A stretch of DNA of 64,000 nt from Salinibacterium amurskyense (GTDB lineage: Bacteria > Actinomycetota > Actinomycetes > Actinomycetales > Microbacteriaceae), in the NCBI RefSeq assembly GCF_002797685.1, contig NZ_PGFH01000001.1, positions 682,001 to 746,000 on the forward strand, read 5' to 3'. The notes under the pieces are model-generated. The model had not been told where the DNA came from and searched no databases. It worked only from the letters and a program-made list of their open reading frames with translations. The first letter of the stretch is position 1. Each line of letters begins with the position of its first letter. The position numbers and the translations under genes are program-made. Positions 25,941 to 35,100 of this stretch are shown here, in pieces.

Positions 25941-26633
25941 CTAGCCCAACCGCACGCGGTTGTCGGCCGGTTCGACGGCATCCCCGGCAGTAGCTGCTTC
26001 GATGGATGCTGCACGCTCGGCTTCGCGCTGAGCGCGCGCCCGACGACGCTTGCGCTTGCGGGCGCCCGAGATGATTCCGCTGGTGATCATGAAGCCGGCG
26101 TAAACGAACAGCGCGACGGCGATGATGGGAACAAGCCACGCTTTGGCGCTGCCGTTGACGAAGTTACTCACATAACCGATCCACGGAACGCTGTACCAGA
26201 GCTTGCCCTGCACCTGAACGGGCAGCACTTGCAGTTCGTCGGCGACGTCGTTGTTGTCGCCCTTTAACGTGAAGGTGCGGCTGCCGTCGCTGGAGTTTGT
26301 GATGCCGGTGACGCGGTGAGTGATCACGCCGGCCTTACCGGATTCGATTTGGTACGTAATGACGTCGCCCACGGCGATCTCGTCGGTATCGATGGGCTTG
26401 ACGACGATGAGCGTTCCGGGAGGCAGCCCGGGCTCCATCGAACTGGTCAGCACAGTAAGGGGAAGTGCGCCTGCAAGGTTGGGAACGATGATGACGAGCG
26501 CACCCACAAGCAGAACGAGAGCAAAGAGACCGCCGCTGATCCCCATGCCGAGGTAGTAGAGAATTCCGTGGGACTTTTCTTCGTCCGTGTTGGCGGAGTC
26601 GCGAGCGGCTGCACGAGTAGTCAGGTTAGACAT
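25941..26633 (-). CDS. sipW: SipW-type signal peptidase I
   Basis: 230 residues of the archaeal/ER-like SipW class of signal peptidase. A first membrane segment (ISGGLFALVLLVGALVIIV, 32-50) is followed by the nucleophilic Ser in VLTSSMEPGLPPGTLIVV near 64-65 and the general base His in GVITHRVTGI near 106, where ordinary bacterial enzymes carry Lys. GDNNDVAD and a second membrane segment with a basic tail (RKRKRRRARAQ) complete it. SipW enzymes process TasA-like and camelysin-like exported proteins. The start at 26633 has GAAAGGA upstream and overlaps the preceding gene by 8 bp. It is the last gene of the exported-protein operon. Confidence 0.92.
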   Translation of the reverse strand: MSNLTTRAAARDSANTDEEKSHGILYYLGMGISGGLFALVLLVGALVIIVPNLAGALPLTVLTSSMEPGLPPGTLIVVKPIDTDEIAVGDVITYQIESGKAGVITHRVTGITNSSDGSRTFTLKGDNNDVADELQVLPVQVQGKLWYSVPWIGYVSNFVNGSAKAWLVPIIAVALFVYAGFMITSGIISGARKRKRRRARAQREAERAASIEAATAGDAVEPADNRVRLG

Positions 26634-27483
26634 TGTCGGCGTCCTTTCGTGTGCGGCGGCCAGCGATCCACGAGATTCCAGCGCCGACCAGCGCGGCCAA
26701 GAACAGAATGAGTACAAGGTACTCCTGGTAAAGCCGCCAGGAGTTGGGGTCGAGGGCGAATCCCGTGGGGAAAGTAGGAGTGAGGCCAGCGGCCGTATCG
26801 GTGCTGTCGTCAGTCATCGCGGGGCTCGGGCTCGGTGTGGGAACCGGCAGCGCCGACGTGTTTCCGACTCCGTTGGCGGTGGTGTCTGTCGTCGTCGCCG
26901 TGGAGCCCGGAACGCTAGGCACAAGCGGAACCGTCGACCCGCTGTTGCCACAGTGTGTTGCGGGCAAGCTACCGGGGGTGGTGTCCGAGAGCGTAAAGCG
27001 AAGCGAAATGGATGCCGTAGCCCCTTGACCTTGAGTGCCGGTCAAGTTGCCGAGAGTCAGGTTTGCCGTCACGGGCACGGTCTGGCCGGCAGCGACGAGC
27101 ACTCCTTCGGTGGTGACGAGGCAGGGCGAGGCGCCGCTGATCGCCTGAGTCGCGCCGGCGTTGCTCGGAGTGCTGGTCGTCACGGTGAGGGCATCGGCGT
27201 AGTGAGCGTCCGAGAACGACACATCGCGCATGGTGATGCGGAGGTAGCCCGCAGCAGTGCCGGTGTTGCGCACGTAGATGGTTTCGGTCTGGCTGTCGCC
27301 AGGGCTCAGCAGCGCGATGCTGTCGAAGACTGCGCCAGGGTAGGTGCGGGCGAAGCTCACGCCGTCATCGCTCAGTTCAACGACGCCAACGCCGGTTGCA
27401 GCGCTTGCGGGCGTTGCGCCGAGTACGAGGCTGAGCACTGCAGCGGTGGCGATGCCGGATGCCCGGCGAAGTCCTAGCCGCAT
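26626..27483 (-). CDS. secreted, C-terminally membrane-anchored protein of the SipW operon
   Basis: 285 residues. An ordinary Sec signal peptide (LRRASGIATAAVLSLVLGATPASA, cleavage after ASA near 29) is followed by a beta-rich TasA/camelysin-like domain (GDSQTETIYVRNTGTAAGYL). Then come a Pro/Ser/Thr-rich stalk (PVPTPSPSPAMTDD), a C-terminal membrane segment (LVLILFLAALVGAGISWIAG) and a basic end (RRTRKDADNV). The stalk, membrane segment and basic tail look like a surface anchor. No true LPXTG is present (only FPTGF), so sortase attachment is doubtful. The start overlaps the end of the upstream gene by 10 bp. A likely role is tethering the fibre proteins to the membrane. Confidence 0.8.
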   Translation of the reverse strand: MRLGLRRASGIATAAVLSLVLGATPASAATGVGVVELSDDGVSFARTYPGAVFDSIALLSPGDSQTETIYVRNTGTAAGYLRITMRDVSFSDAHYADALTVTTSTPSNAGATQAISGASPCLVTTEGVLVAAGQTVPVTANLTLGNLTGTQGQGATASISLRFTLSDTTPGSLPATHCGNSGSTVPLVPSVPGSTATTTDTTANGVGNTSALPVPTPSPSPAMTDDSTDTAAGLTPTFPTGFALDPNSWRLYQEYLVLILFLAALVGAGISWIAGRRTRKDADNV

Positions 27484-28427
27484 GCGAGACCCGATCCTTG
27501 ACCCCACCAGGTGTACGAGCGCGGTTCGAGCGGAATTCCGGGGGAGTCGGCTGATTCGGTGCCGTCCAAGGCAACGGCGCGGATGGTGACCGTTCCGCTG
27601 ACGCCGCTTCCGGTGAGTCCGACGGTGGTGTCGGCGATGTTGCCGATGAGCGAGCCGTTGTAGTAAATGTTGTAGCCGCCGTTGGGGGCTACAAAGCCGG
27701 ATGGCGTCGACCATGCAATGGTCACGCTCGAGCTGTTGGAACCGTTGGTGCACTGCATGTTGGTTGGTGCGTTCGGTGCCGTGCTGATGAAGATGGACTG
27801 GGTGAAGGAGCGGCCCGCTGCTGCGACAGCATCCGTGGCGTTCCAGTTCGTTCCCGCACTTGAGTTGAGGGCGAACGTCACATCAGTCGTGCGGCCTGCC
27901 TGAGCGGTCATCGAGCCGGTAAAAGTCGTTGAGGCACACAGGATCGCACTGCCCGTAGACGCGAGGGTGATGTTGAGCGTGCTTAGTGACACGGTGCCAC
28001 CGGCAAGTGTCGAGGAGACCACCGGGGTCGTAGCGGCGCAAGCGGAGCTCGTGCCCACCCAGAACTTCACGGCGACTTGGTTGCCCGCAAGAGTGCCGGT
28101 ACGAGAAATCGTGACGCTGGAAACTGAGGCATCAACGGTGCCGGTGTTGCGCACGGTGATGGGCTTCGTCACGGTCTGGTTGGTGGCCGTGTAGGTGTGA
28201 GGACCGAGGGCGCTGATGGTGGAGGCGCCACTGGTGGTCGCCGTCGTCAATGCCACCGCGCCGGTGGCGGCGGTGGCGGTCTTGGTGGATGACGCGGTCC
28301 AGGCGGCGAAGCTCACGCCAGAAACGAGCGTGAGGAATACGGCTACGCCCGCGATGATCGAGACGCGCGTGGAGCGCTTCATGCCGCGGTAGCCCTGAGC
28401 GGTCGTGCGCTCTGCGATGCGGCTCAC
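27474..28427 (-). CDS. SipW-dependent exported protein with a fibronectin type III-like end
   Basis: 317 residues. The N-terminus (SIIAGVAVFLTLVSGVSFAAWTASS) has the hydrophobic core and FAAWT site of SipW-type signal peptides. A beta-rich domain follows (ITVRNTGTVDASVSSVTI), then a C-terminal fibronectin type III-like module beginning at PNAPTNMQCTNGSNSSSVTIAW. Several cysteines (SSACAATT, AILCAST, MQCTN, LACG) suggest disulfides after export. The start is the GTG at 28427: it has GGAG 7 nt upstream and overlaps the previous stop as GTGA. It is probably a minor fibre or adhesin component. Confidence 0.82.
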   Translation of the reverse strand: MSRIAERTTAQGYRGMKRSTRVSIIAGVAVFLTLVSGVSFAAWTASSTKTATAATGAVALTTATTSGASTISALGPHTYTATNQTVTKPITVRNTGTVDASVSSVTISRTGTLAGNQVAVKFWVGTSSACAATTPVVSSTLAGGTVSLSTLNITLASTGSAILCASTTFTGSMTAQAGRTTDVTFALNSSAGTNWNATDAVAAAGRSFTQSIFISTAPNAPTNMQCTNGSNSSSVTIAWSTPSGFVAPNGGYNIYYNGSLIGNIADTTVGLTGSGVSGTVTIRAVALDGTESADSPGIPLEPRSYTWWGQGSGLACG

Positions 28428-29005
28428 GGCTGTACTCCAGAGATTGTGGCGGTGATGGCGACGTTTGTCGACTGGGCGTTTGACGGCGCGTTGGCCGGAA
28501 GAGTGACGACGAGGCAGGCGCTCGTGGAGGCGCCAGCGGCGAGCGTGCTGTTCAGGGTTCCCGTGGGAACTCCCGAGCTGGGGCATGCGCTGTTGGTGAC
28601 AGAGATGGTGAACGGGTTCGTGGTTGATGAGCCGGTTGCCGTCGCAGCGATCGCTGCGGAAAGTATGAGGGGCACGTCACCGGTGTTGGTGATAGTGAAC
28701 GTGCCGGTGACTGACTTGCCTGGGGCAAGTGCGGTCCAATTGAGCGACTGGTTTCCGACGGTCAGAGCGGCGGTGCCGGCGCTGATGGTAGAACCGGGCG
28801 TCGCGGTAGCGGAGGAGTTCAAGAAGGCGTAGGTTCCGCCGGTACCCACGAGGCCGAGCGAGACGGCGATGGCGAGAACGGCCATTGCTTTGACTACGCC
28901 GAGGGTTCCTCCGCCGAAAGCGGTGAGAAACGATGCTGAGCGGCGCTGGTGACGGCCGTTAACCATGTCAAGGCGGTGCGATCCGCGAACTGTCGAGGAG
29001 TTCAT
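28424..29005 (-). CDS. TasA/camelysin-like exported protein, SipW-type signal
   Basis: 193 residues. A basic N-terminus of about 35 residues is followed by a hydrophobic signal (AMAVLAIAVSLGLVGTGGTYAFLNSSATATPG) with the TYAFL/SSAT site of the SipW class. A beta-sandwich-like domain, SISAGTAALTV-type start through FTITNTGDVPLIL to TISGVQP, completes it. Two cysteines (SACPSSG, SACLVV) could form a disulfide. The ATG at 29005 has AAAGG upstream. The gene is translationally coupled to the next by a GTGA overlap. It is probably a structural subunit. Confidence 0.82.
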   Translation of the reverse strand: MNSSTVRGSHRLDMVNGRHQRRSASFLTAFGGGTLGVVKAMAVLAIAVSLGLVGTGGTYAFLNSSATATPGSTISAGTAALTVGNQSLNWTALAPGKSVTGTFTITNTGDVPLILSAAIAATATGSSTTNPFTISVTNSACPSSGVPTGTLNSTLAAGASTSACLVVTLPANAPSNAQSTNVAITATISGVQP

Positions 29006-29059
29006 GGTGCACCGCCTTTCTATGAGAGAAAACTACTACGAAACGTGAAGAGGATTGCC

Positions 29060-29088
29060 GGGTGTGCGTCCCCCCAGACCGCACACCC
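29060..29088 (-). terminator. intercistronic hairpin behind the first exported-protein gene
   Basis: Perfect 9-bp stem GGGTGTGCG (29060-29068) with CGCACACCC (29080-29088), 11-nt loop, located in the 95-bp gap between the first and second genes of the SipW operon. No T-run follows. It is best read as an attenuator or mRNA-stabilising structure that would favour the first gene. Confidence 0.6.
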
Positions 29089-29100
29089 AGCGGGGTAAAA

Positions 29101-29652
29101 CTAGTTTTGCGTGAGCGTGATGGTGAAGTCGCTCAGCGATACGGCACCCAGCTTGGAACCGTTCTCGGCTCCGGCGGTGGTGCTCTTCGGGTACGTGATG
29201 GTGACGCTGACAACAACGGGCTGCGTTCCAGCGGCGGGGCTCACCGTCGAGGTCGATGCACCGTTGACGGTGAACGTTGCCGACTTGGTGAGTGCTGCTG
29301 CGAGTGCGGTGTCGGCGCTGCTCGAGCTAGCTGCCGTGATGGCGAGCGTGCCGAGAGCTGCTGTTGCGGTCAGGTTGTCGCCGGTTGCGGTGACGTTGAA
29401 GGTCTTCGTGTAGGTGACGGTGTCGCCGGGAACGATCTTGAAGCCTGTAGGCGACGCGACGGTCGCTGCGTTGCCGAGCTTCCAGCCGTCGGTGCTGCCG
29501 GTCGCGGCGGCGATGCTCAGCGTTCCTGCCGAGATGGTTCCCGGTGCGCTGACGGTTGCTACGGAGTTCCAGGTAGCGAGGGTTCCTGCGCCACCGAGGA
29601 GGAGAGCGATTCCTGCTGCACCTGCGATGGAGCCTTTAACGAGCTTGTTCAT
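29101..29652 (-). CDS. alternate-signal (SipW-type) exported protein, probable major subunit
   Basis: 183 residues. MNKLVKGSIAGAAGIALLLGGAG is followed by the TLATWNSVATV cleavage region and TISAGTLSI. This is the pattern of the actinobacterial alternate-signal proteins exported through SipW-type peptidases (I recall the TIGR04089 family). The mature part is Ala/Thr/Ser-rich, beta-prone, and has no Cys. The ATG at 29652 has GAAAGGA 6 nt upstream. It is the first gene of the operon, followed by a strong hairpin, which would suit a highly expressed fibre subunit like TasA. Fibre formation is inference. Confidence 0.85.
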   Translation of the reverse strand: MNKLVKGSIAGAAGIALLLGGAGTLATWNSVATVSAPGTISAGTLSIAAATGSTDGWKLGNAATVASPTGFKIVPGDTVTYTKTFNVTATGDNLTATAALGTLAITAASSSSADTALAAALTKSATFTVNGASTSTVSPAAGTQPVVVSVTITYPKSTTAGAENGSKLGAVSLSDFTITLTQN

Positions 29653-29998
29653 GATTTCCTTTCGCGGCGCAGCAAAACAGGCCGGAATGTGTGTGGTTCG
29701 GGTTATCGGGATCAGAAGCTGTCTGCTGGTTTCGGGTTCCTGCATCTCGGGATGAGTAGTCGCGAGGTTCGGGCCTCGCGCTCAACTTCCTAAAAACGAA
29801 TCTACTTGTCCGCACAATGGAGGACAGTCCCCAGTAGTGGGGGGCAGGCTATGTCCGCACCATGGGGGACTAGAAGGGCCCGTTTGGGGGACGAAATACC
29901 CCGATTTTACGCGGATGTCGCCGGAAACGCGCGAAAGGGGTACGTCGTTTGTACCCCGAAAGTCTCAGAAAAACCGGGGTACAAGGGGACAGATCTGT
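29653..29998 (-). promoter_or_regulatory. upstream region of the SipW operon, rich in inverted repeats
   Basis: 346 bp without a credible gene. It holds a near-duplicated segment (TGTCCGCACAATGGAGGA near 29807 and TGTCCGCACCATGGGGGA near 29859) and a CCCC...GGGG hairpin between the copies. It also has three related arms, GGGGTAC (29937-29943), GTACCCCG (29951-29958) and CGGGGTAC (29975-29982). The middle arm can pair perfectly with either neighbour. A 10-bp palindrome, ACAGATCTGT (29989-29998), touches the spermidine synthase-like stop. I could not place a -10/-35 pair confidently. Confidence 0.5.
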
Positions 29999-30865
29999 CT
30001 ATCCTCTACCCGGTTTGACCTGAAAAATATTTTTGGATGGGGGTGGAGATTTCACCGCAGTGGCGTCTGTGACCACCGGAGAGCTGCCAATAAAGTCCAA
30101 AAGTTCAACACCGGCGACCACTTTTGAGGGGTGCGGACCGCCCGCAAGCAGCCGCGGCATCCAGTGCAGGGGAAGTGCGGAGGGTGATCCGACGAGCACA
30201 ATGTTGCCAAAACGGCGACCTTTGAGAATCTGAGTCTCGGCGAGAGCGGCTACATGGCCAACCGTGTGCTTGAGAGTCGCGGCCTGGCTGCGTGCAAAAG
30301 CGAGCCCGGGGCCGTCCGCAACGTTCACGACGACAACGCCCTCGGGCGCAAGGAGCGTCATTGCTTCCTCGTAGAACTCGACACTCGTGACGTGAGCGGG
30401 AGTGCGGGCGCCGCTGAAGACATCGACGACGAGAAGATCGACGGCTCCGCGCATCCCGGCCGGGAACTTTGCCAGCACCTCGCGAGCATCACCGTGGCGA
30501 ACGCGGATGGAGGCCCGCTTCGACCACGGAAGCTCAGCGCGAACAAAGTCCACGAGATCCGACTCCAGCTCGACGACCTGTTGGCGTGAGCCGGGGCGCG
30601 TGGCCTCAACGTAGCGGGGAAGGGTCAGGGCGCCACCGCCGAGGTGAATGGCGGTGATGGGCGCGCCGGGCTCCGAGAGCTGGTCAATGACATGGCCCAT
30701 GCGCTGTACGTACTCGAAGAACAACTGGCTCGGATCGTCCATGTTCACGTGCGATTGAGGTGTGCCGTCCACGGTGAGGGTGAAGGCGCCATCCTGCCAA
30801 CGGTCAGGGGCGATCTCGGCAAAGTGGCCGCTCAATTTCAGGGTGGTGCTGGGATGCTCGGCCAT
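29999..30865 (-). CDS. spermidine synthase-like aminopropyltransferase-fold protein
   Basis: About 288 residues of the spermidine synthase/methyltransferase fold. SHVNMDDPSQLFFEYVQRMG is near the N-terminus. The nucleotide-binding motif ITAIHLGGGALTLPRYVEA is near residue 75, followed by QQVVELESDLVDFVR, HGDAREVLAKF and LLVVDVFSGARTPAHVTS. The catalytic Asp pair of true spermidine synthases is only partly recognisable, so this may be a methyltransferase-like relative rather than an aminopropyltransferase. The start at 30865 (MAEHPSTT) is chosen by domain alignment; the longer frame to 30982 would run into the agmatinase gene. It is divergent from that gene. Confidence 0.75.
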   Translation of the reverse strand: MAEHPSTTLKLSGHFAEIAPDRWQDGAFTLTVDGTPQSHVNMDDPSQLFFEYVQRMGHVIDQLSEPGAPITAIHLGGGALTLPRYVEATRPGSRQQVVELESDLVDFVRAELPWSKRASIRVRHGDAREVLAKFPAGMRGAVDLLVVDVFSGARTPAHVTSVEFYEEAMTLLAPEGVVVVNVADGPGLAFARSQAATLKHTVGHVAALAETQILKGRRFGNIVLVGSPSALPLHWMPRLLAGGPHPSKVVAGVELLDFIGSSPVVTDATAVKSPPPSKNIFQVKPGRG

Positions 30866-30944
30866 GGCATTGACTTTGCCACACTCCGTGCAGACATGCA
30901 GCCGCGCTCGCGGGCGCCCGAGCCGTCGAGCGGTACGGTGAAGC

Positions 30945-31958
30945 ATGGCTGATGCGAACCGCGAACTTCCTCCCCACCTCAAGGCGCAATTGAACGCCCA
31001 GTCCTATGTGGGGCCGGCAACCTTCGGAATGCGACCGATGCTGAGCGAGCCGGAGCAGCTTGATTCGTGGCAGCCGGATGTCGCGGTCGTTGGTGCTCCC
31101 TGGGACGACAGCACCACCAACCGCCCGGGCGCTCGCTTCGGCCCGCGTGCTTTGCGTGCCAGCGCCTACGACCCCGGCACGTATCACCTCGACCTCGGCG
31201 TCGAGATCTTCGACCACCTCGACGTCGTCGATTACGGGGATGCCGTCACGAGTCACGGAATGTGGGAGCTGTCGAAGGCCGCGATTCACGAGCGCGTCTC
31301 GCAGGTCGCCAGCCGCGGCATCGTTCCGTTCATCATTGGTGGCGATCACTCGATCACGTGGCCGGCCGCAACAGCGGTAGCTGAGCACCACGGTTTCGGC
31401 AACGTGGTCATGATCCATTTCGATGCGCACGCCGACACCGCGAACATTCTCGAGGGCAACCTGGCTAGCCACGGAACGCCGATGCGTCGCCTCATCGAGT
31501 CGGGCGCCATCCCGGGCCCGAACTTCTTGCAGGTTGGCTTGCGCGGTTACTGGCCGGGAGAAGAAGACCAGAAGTGGATGCGCGATAACGGTCTCAAGCA
31601 CTTCATGATGCAGGAGTTTTGGGAGCGCGGCGTCAAGGAGATGATCCCCGAGATTATCGCGGCGGCGAAGGCGCGAGCATCCAAGGTTTACATCTCGATC
31701 GACATCGATGTGCTCGACCCCGGTTTCGCGCCGGCAACGGGAACACCCGAGCCCGGCGGCTTCGCGCCCATTGATTTACTGCGCATTGTTCGCCAAATTG
31801 TGCTTGAAACGGATGTCGTGGGCTTCGATGTCATGGAGGTTGCGCCGGCCTATGACCACGCCGACATCACTGTAAACAACGCCCATCGGCTCATCTGGGA
31901 GGCCTTCGGAGCCATGGCCGCCAAGAAGCGGGCGGCGGGACTCACAGCAAACCCCTAG
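30945..31958 (+). CDS. agmatinase/ureohydrolase family protein
   Basis: 337 residues of the arginase superfamily, with all dimanganese ligands visible: GGDHSI near 131, HFDAHADT near 155, and SIDIDVLDPGFAPATGTPEPGG near 246. The N-terminal part has GAPWDDSTTNRPGARFGPRALR. It hydrolyses a guanidino substrate to urea. Agmatine (giving putrescine) is the usual assignment, but guanidinobutyrase, proclavaminate amidinohydrolase or guanidine hydrolase share these motifs. The divergent spermidine synthase-like gene favours polyamine metabolism. The two starts are only 80 bp apart. The rpoB promoter follows immediately. Confidence 0.85.
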   Translation: MADANRELPPHLKAQLNAQSYVGPATFGMRPMLSEPEQLDSWQPDVAVVGAPWDDSTTNRPGARFGPRALRASAYDPGTYHLDLGVEIFDHLDVVDYGDAVTSHGMWELSKAAIHERVSQVASRGIVPFIIGGDHSITWPAATAVAEHHGFGNVVMIHFDAHADTANILEGNLASHGTPMRRLIESGAIPGPNFLQVGLRGYWPGEEDQKWMRDNGLKHFMMQEFWERGVKEMIPEIIAAAKARASKVYISIDIDVLDPGFAPATGTPEPGGFAPIDLLRIVRQIVLETDVVGFDVMEVAPAYDHADITVNNAHRLIWEAFGAMAAKKRAAGLTANP

Positions 31959-31988
31959 TCGAATTCTCGATTTAGGTCAAGAATCGGG

Positions 31989-32018
31989 TGGACACGGCGC
32001 GGCATAGCGGCTTATAGT
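31989..32018 (+). promoter_or_regulatory. rpoB promoter
   Basis: TGGACA (31989-31994) and TATAGT (32013-32018) separated by 18 bp, a good vegetative sigma-factor match. It lies about 150 bp upstream of rpoB, giving a leader of about 145 nt. Confidence 0.7.
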
Positions 32019-32139
32019 AGATCCTTGCGCTCCCAGACAAATTAAGCAGTCATATTGCGGACAGCTGGGTGCCCCGAGTATAGCGGCGGGGTGATTCTGG
32101 TGAGCATTTCATTACCGACCGTCAATCATCTTGACAGAC

Positions 32140-32155
32140 GAACCCGACGGGGTTC
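32140..32155 (+). promoter_or_regulatory. hairpin directly before the rpoB ribosome site
   Basis: Perfect stem GAACCC-GACG-GGGTTC ending 2 nt before the GGAGG at 32158-32162. It could expose or stabilise the ribosome site, or take part in translational control of rpoB. Confidence 0.45.
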
Positions 32156-32169
32156 ACGGAGGTTGTTCC

Positions 32170-35100
32170 TTGGCTGCTGCGCGCGATGCGTCCACCAATA
32201 AGTCCCCAAAGAATGGCCGCGCAGCTTCGCGGCTTTCTTTCGCTAAAATTACTGACACACTCACGGTTCCCGATCTGCTTGCATTGCAGACCGAGAGCTT
32301 TGACTGGCTCGTCGGCAACGACAGCTGGAAAACGCGTGTAACGGATGGTGTTGCCGCTGGCCGCACCGATCTGCCTACACGCAGTGGTCTTGACGAAATC
32401 TTTGAAGAGATCTCGCCGATCGAAGACCTCGGTGAGACGATGCAACTGTCGTTCACCGATCCTGAGCTCGAAGAGCCGAAGTACTCCATCGACGAGTGCA
32501 AGGAGCGCGGCAAGACTTTCGCTGCGCCTCTGTACGTCAACGCTGAGTTCATGAACCACCTCACCGGTGAGATCAAGACTCAGACCGTCTTCATGGGTGA
32601 CTTCCCGCTCATGACGGCTCGCGGTACCTTCATCATCAACGGAACCGAGCGTGTTGTTGTTTCTCAGCTCGTTCGTTCGCCTGGTGTGTACTTCGACCGC
32701 CAGCCCGAGAAGCTCTCCGACAAGGACATCTACTCGGCTCGCATCATCCCGAGCCGTGGTGCTTGGCTTGAGTTCGAGATCGACAAGCGCGATCAGGTCG
32801 GCGTTCGCATCGACCGTAAGCGCAAGCAGTCGGTCACGGTCTTCCTGAAGGCCCTCGGCCTGTCCAGCGAAGAGATCCTCGAGGAGTTCAAGGGCTTCCC
32901 GTCGATCGAGGCCACCTTGGAGAAGGACAACATCCTCACCAAGGAAGAGGCGCTCAAGGACATCTACCGCAAGCTGCGTCCGGGCGAGCAGGTAGCTGCA
33001 GAAGCCGCACGCGCGCTTCTCGACAACTTCTACTTCAACTCGAAGCGTTACGACCTCGCGAAGGTTGGTCGCTACAAGATCAACCGCAAGCTTGGTCTCG
33101 ACACCGACATTAAAGAGTCGGTCCTCACCGTTGAAGACATCATTGCCACCATCAAGTACATGGTGTCGCTCCACGACACCACTGCTCCCAACGTTGCGGT
33201 TAGCGACAGCGGTGCAGCCAGCATCAAGGGTGTTCGCGACGGCAAGAAGGTTGACATCCGTCTCGACGTAGACGACATCGACCACTTCGGTAACCGTCGT
33301 ATCCGCGCCGTGGGTGAGCTCATCCAGAACCAGGTTCGTACCGGCCTCAGCCGTATGGAACGTGTTGTTCGCGAGCGCATGACCACGCAGGACATCGAAG
33401 CCATCACCCCGCAGACCCTGATCAACGTGCGCCCCGTCGTCGCTGCGATCAAGGAGTTCTTCGGTACGTCGCAGCTCTCGCAGTTCATGGACCAGAACAA
33501 CCCGCTCGCGGGTCTGACCCACAAGCGTCGCCTTTCGGCGCTGGGCCCTGGTGGTCTGAGCCGTGAGCGCGCTGGCGTTGAGGTTCGAGACGTTCACCCC
33601 TCTCACTACGGCCGTATGTGCCCGATTGAGACTCCTGAAGGCCCCAACATTGGTCTGATCGGTTCGCTCGCATCGTTCGCACGCATCAACGCATTCGGTT
33701 TCATCGAGACCCCGTACCGTCGTTTGATCGACGGCGTTGTTTCGACGACCATCGACTACCTGACTGCAAGCGATGAAGACGACTTCATCGTTGCGCAGGC
33801 AAACGCGCCTCTTACCAAGGACATGCGGTTCGCTGAGCCCCGCGTTCTTGCTCGTAAGAAGGGTGGCGAGGTTGACCTCGTTCCCGTTGAAGACATTGCC
33901 TACATGGATGTCTCGCCGCGCCAGATGGTGTCGGTAGCGACCTCGATCATCCCCTTCCTTGAGCACGACGATGCAAACCGCGCACTCATGGGTGCCAACA
34001 TGCAGCGTCAAGCTGTCCCGCTGCTGCGCAGCGAGAGCCCGCTCGTGGGAACCGGTATGGAAGCCTTCGCCGCTATTGACTCTGGTGACGTTGTCACCAC
34101 GCTCAAGGCTGGTGTTGTCTCTGAGGTTTCTGCAGACGTCGTTGTTGTTCAGCTCGATGAGGGCGGAACGCAGGAATACTTCCTGCGCAAGTTCGACCGC
34201 TCCAACCAGGGCACGAGCTACAACCACCGCGTTATCGTCAGCGCCGGAGAGCGCGTCGAAGTTGGTCAGGTCATCGCTGATGGTCCCGCAACGGAGAACG
34301 GCGAGCTCGCCCTCGGAAAGAACCTCCTCGTGGCATTCATGCCGTGGGAGGGTCACAACTTCGAGGACGCGATCATCCTGAGCCAGAACCTGGTCAAGGA
34401 TGACGTACTGTCGTCGATCCACATCGAAGAATACGAAGTGGATGCTCGCGACACCAAGCTCGGTAAGGAAGAGATCACGCGCGATCTGCCGAACGTTAGC
34501 CCAGAACTCTTGGCTGACCTCGACGAGCGTGGAATCATCCGCATCGGTGCAGAGGTTCGCCCCGGCGACATCCTCGTCGGCAAGGTCACGCCTAAGGGTG
34601 AGACTGAGCTTTCGGCTGAAGAGCGCTTGCTCCGTGCCATCTTCAACGAGAAGAGCCGCGAAGTTCGCGACACCTCGCTGAAGGTTCCCCACGGTGAGCA
34701 GGGCACGATCATTGCTGTCAAGGAATTCTCCGCAGACAACGATGACGAGCTTGGCTCGGGCGTCAACCAGCGTGTTGTTGTGTACATCGCCCAGAAGCGC
34801 AAGATCACCGAAGGTGACAAGCTCGCTGGTCGTCACGGCAACAAGGGTGTTATCTCCAAGATTCTGCCTGTCGAAGACATGCCGTTCTTGGCCGATGGAA
34901 CCCCGGTTGACATCATCCTGAACCCCCTCGGTATCCCCGGTCGAATGAACTTCGGTCAGGTCCTCGAAACCCACCTCGGTTGGGTTGCAAAGCAGGGCTG
35001 GGAAGTTGAAGGCAAGCCGGAGTGGGCAAAGAACCTCCCGGAGGAAGCGTTCAGCGCTGCCCCCGGAACCAAGGTTGCTACCCCTGTATTCGACGGTGCG

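Noticed and set aside
26626-27483. Sortase-anchored LPXTG protein
   Set aside because: Only FPTGF is present and it is followed by a long spacer before the membrane segment; simple membrane anchoring is more likely.
31959-32169. rplJ-rplL upstream of rpoB
   Set aside because: The preceding gene is clearly an agmatinase-type enzyme; no ribosomal protein gene is present.
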